From Tupaia tana (taxonomy: Eukaryota > Chordata > Mammalia > Scandentia > Tupaiidae): a stretch of 64,000 nucleotides of DNA. The stretch is taken from contig JAKSZU010000276.1 of NCBI GenBank assembly GCA_026018925.1, positions 1 through 64,000 of the forward strand, read 5' to 3'. Under the pieces are notes generated by a model, which ran no database searches, was not told the DNA's origin, and saw only the letters and a list, made by a program, of their open reading frames with translations. The translations under genes and the position numbers were made by a program. Of the stretch, positions 1-12,083 are shown in pieces (positions within the stretch are counted from its first letter, which is position 1; each line of letters begins with the position of its first letter).

Positions 1-2345
1 ACAAAACAAAAGATGGAGCTGAGAGCCAGAGAGAAATTCTACCTTTAAAAAAATCGTAAAAAGGAAAAATTACCAAAAAAAATGAGGAGACAGGAGCAGA
101 GAGAGACAGAGACCTCAGAGACACAGAGACAGGAATAGAAGGCCAGAGGGGCTCCCTACCACACTAACTTTGCTTGCTGGAGGCTGAGTTATGAGTAGAA
201 AATCTTCATTTCGCCTGTGCCCTGAAATATCTAGTTCCCAGTATCCATGTGGAATCTTCTCAGAGAATGGCTCAACTCTCCTGCCTGGGAGAAAGGAGCA
301 GAAGGGCTTATTAACAAAAGAAAAGATGGAGTTGAGAGCCAGAGAGAAATTCTAACTTTAAAGAAATCGTAAAAAGGAAAAATTACCAAAAAAAAGAGGA
401 GACAGGAGCAGAGAGAGGCAGAGACCTCAGAGTCACAGAGACAGGGATAGAAGGCCAGAGGGGCTCCCTACCAAACTAGCTTTGCTTGGTGGAGGCTGAA
501 TTATGAGTAGAAAATCTTCATTTCGCCTGTGCCCTGAAATATCTAGTTCCCAGTATCCATGTGGAAACTTCTAAGAGAATGGCTCAACTCTCCTGCCTGG
601 GAGAAATGAGCAGAAGGGCTTATTAACAAAACAAAAGATGGAGCTGAGAGCCAGCGAGAAATTCTATCGTTAAAAAAATCGTAAAAAGGAAAAATTACCA
701 AAAAAATATGAGGAGACAGGAGCAGAGAGAGACAGAGACCTCAGAGACACAGAGACAGGGATAGAAGGCAAGAGGGGCTCCCTACCACACTAGCTTTGCT
801 TGCTGGAGGCTGAATTATGAGTAGAAAATCTTCATTACGCCTGTGTCCTGAAATATCTAGTTCCCAGTATCCATGTGGAAACTTCTCAGAGAATGTCTCA
901 ACTCTCCTGCATGGGAGAAAGGAGCAGAAGGGCTTATTAACAAAACAAAAGATGGAGCTGAGAGCCAGAGAGAAATTCTAAATTTAAAAAAATCGTAAAA
1001 AGGAAAAATTACAAAAAAAATGAGGAGACAGGAGCAGAGAAAGACAGAGGCCTCAGAGACACAGACAGGTATAGAAGGCCAGAGGGGCTCCCTACCACAC
1101 TAGCTTTGCTTGCTGGAGGCTGAATTATGAGTAGAAAATCTTCATTTCGCCTGTGCCCTGAAATATCTAGTTCCCAGTATCCATGTGGAATCTTCTCAGA
1201 GAATGGCTCAACTCTCCTGCCTGGGAGAAATGAGCAGAAGGGCTTATTAACAAAACAAAAGATGGAGCTGAGAGCTAGAGAGAAATTCTACCGTTAAAAA
1301 AATCGTAAAAAGGTAAAATTACCAAAAAAAAATGAGGAGACAGGAGCAGAGAGAGACAGAGACCTCAGAGACACAGAGACAGGGATAGAAGGCCAGAGGG
1401 GCTCCCTACCACACTAGCTTTGCTTGCTGGAGGCTGAATTATGAGTAGAAAATCTTCATTTCGCCTGTGCCCTGAAATATCTAGTTCCCAGTATCCATGT
1501 GGAATCTTCTCAGAGAATGGCTCAACTCTCCTGCCTGGGAGAAAGGAGCAGAAGGGCTTATTAAAAAAACAAAAGATGGAGCTGAGAGGCAGAGAGAAAT
1601 TCTACCTTTAAAAAAATCGTAAAAAGGAAAAATTACCAAAATAAATGAGGAGACAGGAGCAGAGAGAGACAGAGACCTCAGAGACACAGAGACAGGGATA
1701 GAAGGCCAGAGGGGCTCCCTACCACACTAGCTTTGCTTGCTGGAGGCTGAATTATGAGTAGAAAATCTTCATTTCGCCTGTGCCCTGAAATATCTAGTTC
1801 CCAGTATCCATGTGGAAACTTCTAAGAGAATGGCTCAACTCTCCTGCCTGGGAGAAAGGAGCAGAAGGGCTTATTAACAAAACAAAAGATGGAGCTGAGA
1901 GCCAGAGAGAAATTCTACCTTTAAAAAAATCGTAAAAGGAAAAATTACCAAAAAAAATGAGGACACAGAATCAGAGACAGACAGAGACCTCAGAGACACA
2001 GAGACAGGGATAGAAGGTCTGAGGGGCTCCCTACCACACTAGCTTTGCTTGCTGGAGGCTGAATTATGAGTAGAAAATCTTCATTTCGCCTGTGCCCTGA
2101 AATATCTAGTTCCCAGTATCCATGTGGAACCTTCTCAGAGAATGGCTCAACTCTCGTGCGTGGGAGAAAGGAGCAGAAGGGCTTATTAAAAAAACAAAAG
2201 ATGGAGCTGAGAGCCAGAGAGAAATTCTAAATTTAAAAAAATCGTAAAAAGGAAAAATTACCAAAAAAATTGAGGAGACAGGAGCACAGAGAGACAGAGA
2301 CCTCAGAGACACAGAGACAGGGATAGAAGGCCAGAGGGGCTCCCT
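1..2345. repeat. 14-monomer-offset duplication, left copy (cut by window edge)
   Basis: Monomer starts are 231, 543, 857, 1167, 1481, 1794 and 2106, preceded by a partial monomer. The segment matches 4388-6735 at an offset of 4386-4387 bp (14 monomers), including private markers. These are the ACTAACTTTGC and GGCTGAGTTATG variants at the left end, GTCCTGAAATATC near 845, GAATGTCTCAACTC near 890, the CAGAATCAGAGACAGAC variant near 1966, and CTCGTGCGTGGG near 2153. Similarity to the right copy is lost after about 2345, where CCAAACTAGC replaces CCATACTAGC and the next monomers differ. The left limit is outside the window. Confidence 0.88.
1647..1697. other. Purine-rich block with four CAGAGA motifs (example)
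   Basis: In this 51-bp stretch 41 bases are purines. CAGAGA starts at 1660, 1670, 1679 and 1687, spacings 10, 9 and 8 bp. The block follows the A-tracts in practically every monomer. The short internal periodicity suggests that part of the monomer arose from a simple repeat. Confidence 0.7.
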
Positions 2346-4387
2346 ACCAAACTAGCTTTGCTTGCTGGAGACTGAATTATGAGTAGAAAATCTTCATTTC
2401 GCCTGTGCCCTGAAATATCTAGTTCCCAGTATCTATGAGGAAACTTCTCAGAGAATGGCTCAACTCTCCTGCCTGGGAGAAAGGAGCAGAAGGGCTTATT
2501 AACAAAACAAAAGATGGAGCTGAGAGCCAGAGAGAAATTCTACCTTTAAAAAAATCGAAAAAAGGAAAAATTACCAAAAAAAACATGAGAAGACAGGAGC
2601 AGAGAGAGACAGAGACCTCAGAGACACAGAGACAGGGATAGAAGGCCAGAGGGGCTCCCTACCACACTAGATTTGCTTGCTGGAGGCTGAATTATGAGTA
2701 GAAAATCTTCATTTCGCCTGTGCCCTGAAATATCTACTTCCCAGTATCTATGAGGAAACTTCTCAGAGAATGGCTCAACTCTCCTGCCTGGGAGAAAGGA
2801 GCAGAAGGGCTTATTCACAAAACAAAAGATGGAGATGAGAGCCAGAGAGAAATTCTACCTTTAAAAAAATCATAAAAAGGAAAAATTACCAAAATAAATG
2901 AGGAGACAGGAGCAGAGAGAGACAGAGACCTCAGAGACACAGAGACAGGAATCGAAGGCCAGAGGGGCTCCCTACCACACTAGCTTTGCTTGCTGGAGGC
3001 TGAATTATGAGTAGAAATTCTTCATTTCGCCTGTGCCCTTAAATATCTAGTTCCCAGTATCCTTGTGGAATCTTCTAAGAGAATGGCTCAACTCTCCTGC
3101 CTGGGAGAAAGGAGCAGAAGGGCTTATTAACAAAACAAAAGATGAAGCTGAGAGCCAGAGAGAAATTCTACCGTTAAAGAAATCGTAAAACGGAAAAATT
3201 ACCAAAAAAAAAATGAGGAGACAGGAGCAGAGAGAGACAGAGACCTCAGAGACACAGAGACAGGGATAGAAGGCCAGAGGGGCTCCCTCCCACACTAGCT
3301 TTGCATGCTGGAGTCTGATTTATGAGTAGAAAATATTCATTTCGCCTGTGCCCTGAAATATCTAGTTCCCAGTATCCTTGTGGAACCTTCTCAGAGAATG
3401 GCTCCACTCTCCTGCCTGGAAGAAAGGAGCAGAAGGGCTTATTAACAAAACAAAAGATGGAGCTGAGAGCCAGAGAGAAATTCTACCGTTAAAAAAATCG
3501 TAAAAAGGAAAAATTACCAAAAAAAAAATGAGGAGACAGGAGCAGAGAGATACAGAGACCTCAGAGACACAGAGACAGGGATAGAAGGCCAGAGGGGCTC
3601 CCTACCACACTAGCTTTGCTTGCTGGAGGCTGAATTATGAGTAGAAAATCTTCATTTCGTATGTGCTCTGAAATATCTATTTCCCAGTATCCACGTGGAA
3701 TCTTCTCAGAGAATGGCTCAACTCTCCTGCCTGGGAAAAAGGAGCAGAAGGGCTTATTAACAAAACAAAAGATGGAGCTGAGAGCCAGAGAGAAATTCTA
3801 CCTTTAAAAAAATCGTAAAAGGAAAAATTACCAAAAAAAAAAATGAGGACCCATGAGCAGAGAGAGACAGAGACCTCAGAGACACAGAGACAGGGATAAA
3901 AGGCCAGAGGGGCTCCCTACCACACTAGCTTTGCTTGCTGGAGGCTGAATTATAAGTAGAAATTCTTCATTTCGCCTGTGCCCTGAAATATCTAGTTCCC
4001 AGTATCCATGTGGAATCTTCTCAGAGAATGGCTCACCTCTCTTGCCTGGGAGAAAGGAGCAGAATGGCTTATTAACAAAACAAAAGATGGAGGTGAGAGC
4101 CAGAGAGAAATTCTACATTTAAAAAAATCGTAAAAAGGAAAAATTACCAAAAAAAATGAGGAGACAGGAGCAGAGATAGGCAGAGATCTCAGAGACACAG
4201 AGATAGGGATAGAAGGCCAGAGGGGCTCCCTACCACACTAACTTTGCTTGCTGGAGGCTGAGTTATGAGTAGAAAATCTTCATTTCGCCTGTGCCCTGAA
4301 ATATCTAGTTCCCAGTATCCATGTGGAAACTTCTCAGAGAATGGCTCAACTCTCCTGCCTGGGAGAAAGGAGCAGAAGGGCTTATTA
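2346..4387. repeat. Diverged monomer block without close partner in the window
   Basis: Monomer starts are 2419, 2734, 3047, 3362, 3677, 3992 and 4305; spacing is mostly 313-315 bp, slightly longer than elsewhere. These monomers carry substitutions that I do not find as a collinear set in the rest of the window. Examples are ATCTATGAGG (2419 and 2734, adjacent copies of one type), ATCCTTGTGG (3047, 3362), ATCCACGTGG (3677), CTCACCTCTCTTGCC (3992) and CGTATGTGCTCTG near 3658. The start motif itself is mutated in 2734 (CTACTTCCC) and 3677 (CTATTTCCC). The block sits between the two 14-monomer-offset copies and probably completes that larger unit. Confidence 0.8.
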
Positions 4388-6735
4388 ACAAAACAAAAGA
4401 TAGAGCTGAGAGCCAGAGAGAAATTCTACCTTTAAAAAAATCGTAAAAAGGAAAAATTACCAAAAAAAATGAGGAGACAGGAGCAGAGAGAGACAGAGAC
4501 CTCAGAGACACAGAGACAGGAATAGAAGGCCAGAGGGGCTCCCTACCACACTAACTTTGCTTGCTGGAGGCTGAGTTATGAGTAGAAAATCTTCATTTCG
4601 CCTGTGCCCTGAAATATCTAGTTCCCAGTATCCATGTGGAATCTTCTCAGAGAATGGCTCAACTCTCCTGCCTGGGAGAAAGGAGCAGAAGGGCTTATTA
4701 ACAAAAGAAAAGATGGAGTTGAGAGCCAGAGAGAAATTCTAACTTTAAAGAAATCGTAAAAAGGAAAAATTACCAAAAAAAAAGGAGACAGGAGCAGAGA
4801 GAGGCAGAGACCTCAGAGTCACAGAGACAGGGATAGAAGGCCAGAGGGGCTCCCTACCAAACTAGCTTTGCTTGCTGGAGGCTGAATTATGAGTAGAAAA
4901 TCTTCATTTCGCCTGTGCCCTGAAATATCTAGTTCCCAGTATCCATGTGGAAACTTCTAAGAGAATGGCTCAACTCTCCTGCCTGGGAGAAATGAGCAGA
5001 AGGGCTTATTAACAAAACAAAAGATGGAGCTGAGAGCCAGCGAGAAATTCTATCGTTAAAAAAATCGTAAAAAGGAAAAATTACCAAAAAAATATGAGGA
5101 GACAGGAGCAGAGAGAGACAGAGACCTCAGAGACACAGAGACAGGGATAGAAGGCAAGAGGGGCTCCCTACCACACTAGCTTTGCTTGCTGGAGGCTGAA
5201 TTATGAGTAGAAAATCTTCATTACGCCTGTGTCCTGAAATATCTAGTTCCCAGTATCCATGTGGAAACTTCTCAGAGAATGTCTCAACTCTCCTGCATGG
5301 GAGAAAGGAGCAGAAGGGCTTATTAACAAAACAAAAGATGGAGCTGAGAGCCAGAGAGAAATTCTAAATTTAAAAAAATCGTAAAAAGGAAAAATTACAA
5401 AAAAAATGAGGAGTCAGGAGCAGAGAAAGACAGAGGCCTCAGAGACACAGACAGGTATAGAAGGCCAGAGGGGCTCCCTACCACACTAGCTTTGCTTGCT
5501 GGAGGCTGAATTATGAGTAGAAAATCTTCATTTCGCCTGTGCCCTGAAATATCTAGTTCCCAGTATCCATGTGGAATCTTCTCAGAGAATGGCTCAACTC
5601 TCCTGCCTGGGAGAAATGAGCAGAAGGGCTTATTAACAAAACAAAAGATGGAGCTGAGAGCTAGAGAGAAATTCTACCGTTAAAAAAATCGTAAAAAGGT
5701 AAAATTACCAAAAAAAAATGAGGAGACAGGAGCAGAGAGAGACAGAGACCTCAGAGACACAGAGACAGGGATAGAAGGCCAGAGGGGCTCCCTACCACAC
5801 TAGCTTTGCTTGCTGGAGGCTGAATTATGAGTAGAAAATCTTCATTTCGCCTGTGCCCTGAAATATCTAGTTCCCAGTATCCATGTGGAATCTTCTCAGA
5901 GAATGGCTCAACTCTCCTGCCTGGGAGAAAGGAGCAGAAGGGCTTATTAAAAAAACAAAAGATGGAGCTGAGAGGCAGAGAGAAATTCTACCTTTAAAAA
6001 AATCGTAAAAAGGAAAAATTACCAAAATAAATGAGGAGACAGGAGCAGAGAGAGACAGAGACCTCAGAGACACAGAGACAGGGATAGAAGGCCAGAGGGG
6101 CTCCCTACCACACTAGCTTTGCTTGCTGGAGGCTGAATTATGAGTAGAAAATCTTCATTTCGCCTGTGCCCTGAAATATCTAGTTCCCAGTATCCATGTG
6201 GAAACTTCTAAGAGAATGGCTCAACTCTCCTGCCTGGGAGAAAGGAGCAGAAGGGCTTATTAACAAAACAAAAGATGGAGCTGAGAGCCAGAGAGAAATT
6301 CTACCTTTAAAAAAATCGTAAAAGGAAAAATTACCAAAAAAAATGAGGACACAGAATCAGAGACAGACAGAGACCTCAGAGACACAGAGACAGGGATAGA
6401 AGGTCTGAGGGGCTCCCTACCACACTAGCTTTGCTTGCTGGAGGCTGAATTATGAGTAGAAAATCTTCATTTCGCCTGTGCCCTGAAATATCTAGTTCCC
6501 AGTATCCATGTGGAACCTTCTCAGAGAATGGCTCAACTCTCGTGCGTGGGAGAAAGGAGCAGAAGGGCTTATTAAAAAAACAAAAGATGGAGCTGAGAGC
6601 CAGAGAGAAATTCTAAATTTAAAAAAATCGTAAAAAGGAAAAATTACCAAAAAAATTGAGGAGACAGGAGCACAGAGAGACAGAGACCTCAGAGACACAG
6701 AGACAGGGATAGAAGGCCAGAGGGGCTCCCTACCA
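4388..6735. repeat. 14-monomer-offset duplication, right copy
   Basis: Monomer starts are 4618, 4929, 5243, 5553, 5867, 6180 and 6492, matching 231-2106 one to one. The few differences seen include TCAGG for ACAGG near 5412 and AAAAGGAGAC for AAAAGAGGAGAC near 4780. The right half of this copy (from about 5720) is also part of the 21.27-kb-offset collinear stretch shared with 27 kb. The ordering of monomers 5867-6492 is therefore older than the left duplication, or was transferred as a block. Confidence 0.87.
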
Positions 6736-9700
6736 TACTAGCTTTGCTTGCTGGAGGCTGAATTATGAGTAGAAAATCTTCATTTCTCCTGTGCCCTGAA
6801 ATATCTAGTTCCCAGTATCCTTGAGGAATCTTCTAAGAGAATGGCTCAACTCTCCTGCCTGGGAGAAAGGAGCAGAAGGGCTTATTAACAAAACAAAAGA
6901 TGGAGCAGAGAGCCAGAGAGAAATTCTACCGTTAAAAAAATCGTAAAAAGGAAAAATTACCAAAAAAAAATGAGGAGACAGGAGCAGAGAGAGACAGAGA
7001 CCTCAGAGACACAGAGACAGGGATAGAAGGCCAGAGAGGCTCCCTACCACACTAGCTTTGCTTGCTGTAGGCTGAATTATGAGTAGAAAATCTTCATTTC
7101 GCCTGTGCCCTGAAATATCTAGTTCCCATTATCCATGTGGAATCTTCTCAGAGAATGGCTCAACTCTCCTGCCTGGGAGAAAGGAGCAAAAGGGCTTATT
7201 AACAAAACAAAAGATGGAGCTGAGAGCCAGAGAGATATTCTAACTTTAAAAAAATCATAAAAAGGAAAAATTACCAAAAAAAAATTAAGAGACAGGAGCA
7301 GAGAGAGACAGAGACCTCAGAGACACAGGAACAGGGATAGAAGGCCAGAGGGGCTCCCTACCACACTAGCTTTGCTTGCTGGAGGCTGAATTATGAGTAG
7401 AAAATCTTCATTTCGCATGTGCCCTGAAATATCTAGTTCCCAGTATACATGTGGAATCTTCTCAGAGAATGGCTCAACTCTCCTGCCTGGGAGAAAGGAG
7501 CAGAAGGGCTTATTAACAAAACAAAAGATGGAGCTGAGAGCCAGAGAGAAATTCTACCTTTAAAAAAATCGTAAAAGGAAAAATTACCAAAAAAAAATGA
7601 GGAAACAGGAGCAGAGTGAGACAGAGACCTCAGAGACACAGAGACAGGGATAGAAGGCCAGAGGGGCTCCCTATGACACTAGCTTTGCTTTCTGGAGGCT
7701 GAATTATGAGTAGAAAATCTTCATTTCGCCTGTGCCCTGAAATATCTAGTTCCCAGTATCCATGTGGAACCTTCTCAGAGAATGGCTCAACTCTCCTGCC
7801 TGGGAGAAAGGAGCAGAAGGGCTTATTAACAAACAAAAGATGGAGCTGAGAGCCAGAGAGAAATTCTAGTTTTAAAAAAATCGGAAAAAGGAAAAATTAC
7901 CAAAAAAAATGAGGAGACAGGAGCAGAGAGAGACAGAGACCTCAGAGACACAGAGACAGGGATAGAAGGCCAGAGGGGCTCCCTACCACACTAGCTTTGC
8001 TTGCTGGAGGCTGAATTATGAGTAGAAAATCTTCATTTCGCCTGTGCCCTGAAATATCTAGTTCCCAGTATCCATGTGGAATCTTCTCAGAGAATGGCTC
8101 AACTCTCCTGCCTGGGAGAAAGGAGCAGAAGGGCTTATTAAAATAACAAAAGATGGAGCTGAGAGGCAGAGAGAAATTCTACCTTTAAAAAAATCGTAAA
8201 AAGGAAAAATTACCAAAAAAAAATGAGGAGACAGGAGCAGAGAAAGACAGAGACCTCAGAGACACAGAGACAGGGATAGAAGGCCAGAGGGGCTCCCCAG
8301 CACACAAGCTTTGCTTGCTGGAGGCTGAATTATGAGTAGAAAATTTTCATTTCGCCTGTGGCCTGATATATCTAGTTCCCAGTATCCATGTGGAATCTTC
8401 TAAGAGAATGGCTCAACTCTCCTGCCTGGGAGAAAGGAGCAGAAGGGCTTATTAACAAAACAAAAGATGGAGCTGAGAGCCAGAGAGAAATTCTAGTTTT
8501 AAAAAAATCGTAAAAAGGAAAAATTACCAAAAATAAATGAGGAGACAGGAGCAGAGAGAGACAGAGACCTCAGAGACACAGAGACAGGGATAGAAGGCCA
8601 GAGGGGCTCCCAACCACACTAGCTTTGCTTGCTGGAGGCTGAATTATGAGTAGAAAATCTTCATTTCGCCTGTGCCCTGAAATATCTAGTACCCAGTATC
8701 CATATGGATCCTTCTCAGAGAATGGCTCAACTCTCCTGATTGGGAAAAAGGAGCAAAAGGGCTTATTAACAAAACAAAAGATGGAGCTGAGAGCCAGAGA
8801 GAAATTCTACCTTTAAAAAAATCGTAAAAAGGAAAAATTACCAAAAAAAATAAGGAGACCGGAGAAGAGAGAGACAGAGTCCTCAGAGACACAGAGACAG
8901 GGATAGAAGGCCAGAGGGGCTCCCAACCACACTAGCTTTGCTTGCTGGAGGCTGAATTATGAGTAGAAAATCTTCATTTCGCCTGTGCCCTGAAATATCT
9001 AGTTCCCAGTATCCATATGGAATCTTCTCAGAGAATGGCTCAACACTCCTGCCTGGGCGAAAGGAGCAGAAGGGCTTATTAACAAACAAAAGATGGAGCT
9101 GAGAGCCAGAGAGAAATTCTAGTTTTAAAAAAATCGTAAAAAGGCAAAATTACCAAAAAAAAATGAGGAGACAGGAGCAGAGAGAGACAGAGACCTCAGA
9201 GACACAGAGACAGGGATAGAAGGCCAGAGGGGCTCCCTACCACACTAGCTTTGCTTGCTGGAGGCTGAATTATGTGTAGAAAATCTGCATTTCGCCTGTG
9301 CCCTGAAATATCTAGTTCCCAGTATCCATGTGGAATCTTCTCAGAGAATGGCTCCACTCTCCTGCCTGGGAGAAAGGAGAAGAAGGGCTTCTTAAAAAAA
9401 CAAAAGATGGAGCTGAGAGGCAGAGAGAAATTCTACCTTTAAAAAAATCGTAATAAGGAAAAACTACCAAAAAAAAATGGGGAGACAGGAGCAGAGAGAG
9501 ACAGAGTCCTCAGAGACACAGAGACAGGGATAGAAGGCCAGAGGGGCTCCCTACCACACTAGCTTTGCTTGCTGGAGGCTGAATTATGAGTAGAAAATCT
9601 TCATTTCGCCTGTGCCCTGAAATATCTAGTTCCCAGTATCCATGTGGAAACTTCTCAGAGAATGGCTCAACTCTCCTGCCTGGGAGAAAGGAGCAGAAGG

Positions 9701-10490
9701 GCTTATTAACAAAACAAAAGATGGAGCTGAGAGCCAGAGAGAAATTCTACCTTTAAAAAAATCATAAAAAGTAAAAATTACCGAAAAAAATGAAGAGACA
9801 GTAGCAGAGAGAGACAGAGACCTCAGAGACACAGAGACAGCGATAGAAGGCCAGAGGGGCTCCCTACCACACTAGCTTTGCTGCTGGAGGCTGAATTATG
9901 AGTAGAAAATCTTCATTTCGCCTGTGCCCTGAAATATCTAGTTCCCAGTATCCATGTGGAATCTTCTCAGAGAATGGCTCAACTCTCCTGCCTGGGGAAA
10001 GGAGCAGAAGGGATTATTAACAAAACAAAAGATGGAGCTGAGAGCCAGAGAGAAATTCTACCTTTAAAAAAATCGTAAAAAAAAAATTACAAAAAAATTG
10101 AAGAGACAGGAGCAGAGAGAGATAGAGTCCTCAGAGACACAGAGACAGGGAAAGAAGGCCAGAGGGGCTCCCTACCACACTAGCTTTGCTTGCTGGAGGC
10201 TGAATTGTGAGTAGAAAATCTTCATTTCGCCTGTGCCCTGAAATATCTAGTTCCCAGTATCCATGTGGAATCTTCTCAGAGAATGGCTCAACTCTCCTTC
10301 CTGGGAGAAAGGAGCAGAAGGGCTTATTAACAAAACAAAAGATGGAGCTGAGAGCCAGAGAGAAATTCTAACTTTAAAAAAATCGTAAAAAGGACAAATT
10401 ACCAAAAAAAATGAGGAGACAGGAGCAGAGAGAGACAGAGACCTCAGAGACACAGAGACAGGGAGAGAAGGCCAGAGGTGCTCCCTACCA
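5720..10490. repeat. 15-monomer collinear stretch, left member (partner 26988-31758)
   Basis: Monomer starts 5867, 6180, 6492, 6805, 7119, 7433, 7746, 8058, 8372, 8686, 8999, 9312, 9626, 9938 and 10247 correspond one to one, at 21267-21269 bp, with 27135-31516. This includes the rare 7119/28387 type. Collinearity starts after the right half of monomer 5553 and ends before 10560. The constant offset over 4.7 kb shows a segment-scale copy relationship, not chance similarity of monomers. Confidence 0.88.
6736..9899. repeat. Ten-monomer stretch, template order for later expansions
   Basis: Monomer starts are 6805, 7119, 7433, 7746, 8058, 8372, 8686, 8999, 9312 and 9626. The same types occur in the same order at 28073-30894 (offset 21267-21268). 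Without the 7119 type, they also occur at 14306-16187 and 17437-19318. Diagnostic variants are ATCCTTGAGG (6805), GCTGTAGGC plus CCCATTATCC (7119), TCGCATGTGCC before 7433, TATGACACTAGC after 7433, the GTGGCCTGATATATC segment before 8372, ATCCATATGGATCC (8686) and CAACACTCC with GGGCGAAAGG (8999). The 7119 type survives only here and at 28387. Confidence 0.85.
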
Positions 10491-10559
10491 CACTAGCTTT
10501 GCTTGCTGGAGGCTGAATTATGAGTAGAAAATCTTCATTTCGCCTGTGCCCTGAAATAT
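9312..10559. repeat. Recurring four-monomer cassette, occurrence 1
   Basis: Four types follow in order. 9312 has GGCTCCACTC, CTTCTTAAAAAAAC and AATGGGGAG. 9626 has GAAACTTC, AAAGTAAAAATTACCG and the 1-bp-short TTTGCTGCTGG. 9938 has CCTGGGGAAAGG and a shortened A-run region, giving a 309-bp spacing. 10247 has CTCCTTCCTGGG, AAAGGACAAATTACC and CAGAGGTGCTCC. This order recurs seven times in the window. Confidence 0.88.
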
Positions 10560-12083
10560 CTAGTTCCCAGTATCCATATGGAATCTTCTCAGAGAATGGC
10601 TCAACTCTCGTGCGTGGGACAAAGGAGCAGAAGGGCTTCTTAACAAAACAAAAGATGGAGCTGAGAGCCAGAGAGTAATTTTACCTTTAAAAACATCGTA
10701 AAAATGAAAAACTACCAAAAAAATGCGGAGACAGTAGCAGAGAGAGACAGAGACCTCAGAGACACAGATACAGGGATAGAAGGCAAGAGGGGTTCCCTAC
10801 CACACTAGCATTGCTAGATGGAGGCTGAATTATGAGTAGAAAATCTTCATTTCGCCTGTGCCCTGAAATATCTAGTTCCCAGTATCCATGTGGAATCTTC
10901 TTAGAGAATGGCTCAACTCTCCTGCCTGGGAGAAAGGAGCAGAAGGGCTTATTAACAAACAAAAGATGGAGCTGAGAGCCAGAGAGAAATTCTAGTTTTA
11001 AAAAAATCGTAAAAAGGCAAAATTACCAAAAAAAAATGAGGAGACAGGAGCAGAGAGAGACAGAGACCTCAGAGACACAGAGACAGGGATAGAAGGCCAG
11101 AGGGGCTCCCTACCACACTAGCTTTGCTTGCTGGAGGCTGAATTATGAGTAGAAAATCTTCATTTCGCCTGTGCCCTGAAATATCTAGTTCCCAGTATCC
11201 ATGTGGAATCTTCTCAGAGAATGGCTCAACTCTCCTGCCTGGGAGAAAGGAGCAGAAGGGCTTATTAAAAAAACAAAAGATGGAGCTGAGAGGCAGAGAG
11301 AAATTCTACCTTTAAAAAAATCGTAAAAAGGAAAAATTACCAAAATAAATGAGGAGACAGGAGCAGAGAGAGACAGAGACCTCAGAGACACAGAGACAGG
11401 GATAGAAGGCCAGAGGGGCTCCCTACCACACTAGCTTTGCTTGCTGGAGGCTGAATTATGAGTAGAAAATCTTCATTTCGCCTGTGCCCTGAAATATCTA
11501 GTTCCCAGTATCCATGTGGAAACTTCTAAGAGAATGGCTCAACTCTCCTGCCTGGGAGAAGGAGCAGAAGGGCTTATTAACAAAACAAAAGATGGAGCTG
11601 AGAGCCAGAGAGAAATTCTACCTTTAAAAAAATCGTAAAAGGAAAAATTACCAAAAAAAATGAGGACACAGAATCAGAGACAGACAGAGACCTCAGAGAC
11701 ACAGAGACAGGGATAGAAGGTCAGAGGGGCTCCCTACCACACTAGCTTTGCTTGCTGGAGGCTGAATTATGAGTAGAAAATCTTCATTTCGCCTGTGCCC
11801 TGAAATATCTAGTTCCCAGTATCCATGTGGAACCTTCTCAGAGACTGGCTCAACTCTCGTGCGTGGGAGAAAGTAGCAGAAGGGCTTATTAAAAAAACAA
11901 AAGATGGAGCTGAGAGCCAGAGAGAAATTCTAAATTTAAACAAATCGTAAAAAGGAAAAATTACCAAAAAAATTGAGGAGACAGGAGCACAGAGAGACAG
12001 AGACCTCAGAGACACAGAGACAGGGATAGAAGGCCAGAGGGGCTCCCTACCATACTAGCTTTGCTTGCTGGAGGCTGAATTAT
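9900..12083. repeat. 7-monomer (2184 bp) tandem duplication, copy A
   Basis: Monomer starts are 9938, 10247, 10560, 10872, 11185, 11498 and 11809. Each recurs exactly 2184 bp to the right. The junction with copy B falls between 12065 (GCTTGCTGG, flank type) and 12104 (TTCGCCTG, unit-start type). Markers shared by both copies are CCTGGGGAAAGG, CTCCTTCCTGGG, CTCGTGCGTGGGAC, the AGCATTGCTAGATGG segment, the 1-bp deletion GGGAGAAGGAGC (11562) and GAGACTGGCTC (11842). Confidence 0.92.

Noticed and set aside
1639..1646. AATAAA hexamer in the ACCAAAATAAATG variant as a polyadenylation signal.
   Set aside because: It occurs only in a subset of monomers, arises from one substitution in an A-run, and has no transcript context.
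1481..1687. Recurrent minus-strand open frame of about 68 codons, seen in dozens of monomers with a hydrophobic, Ser/Phe-rich translation.
   Set aside because: It is the same stretch of satellite read repeatedly. The frame is lost wherever an A-run changes by 1 bp, the same DNA is also open on the plus strand, and no family resemblance or translation context is visible.
2435..2641. Recurrent plus-strand open frame of 67-88 codons, rich in Lys/Glu/Arg.
   Set aside because: The composition simply reflects purine-rich DNA. Length and C-terminus vary with A-run length and the frames end in the repeat itself. Not a gene.
7630..7836. A second minus-strand open frame of about 68 codons crossing the monomer boundary (also 8883, 16071, 19202, 32654, 45455).
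   Set aside because: It appears only in monomer pairs whose A-run and start-codon variants leave the frame open, and is closed in most others. This is a chance frame in satellite.
8366..8373. TATATC in the GATATATC variant as a promoter TATA box.
   Set aside because: It is a type-specific substitution in a subset of monomers without neighbouring promoter elements.
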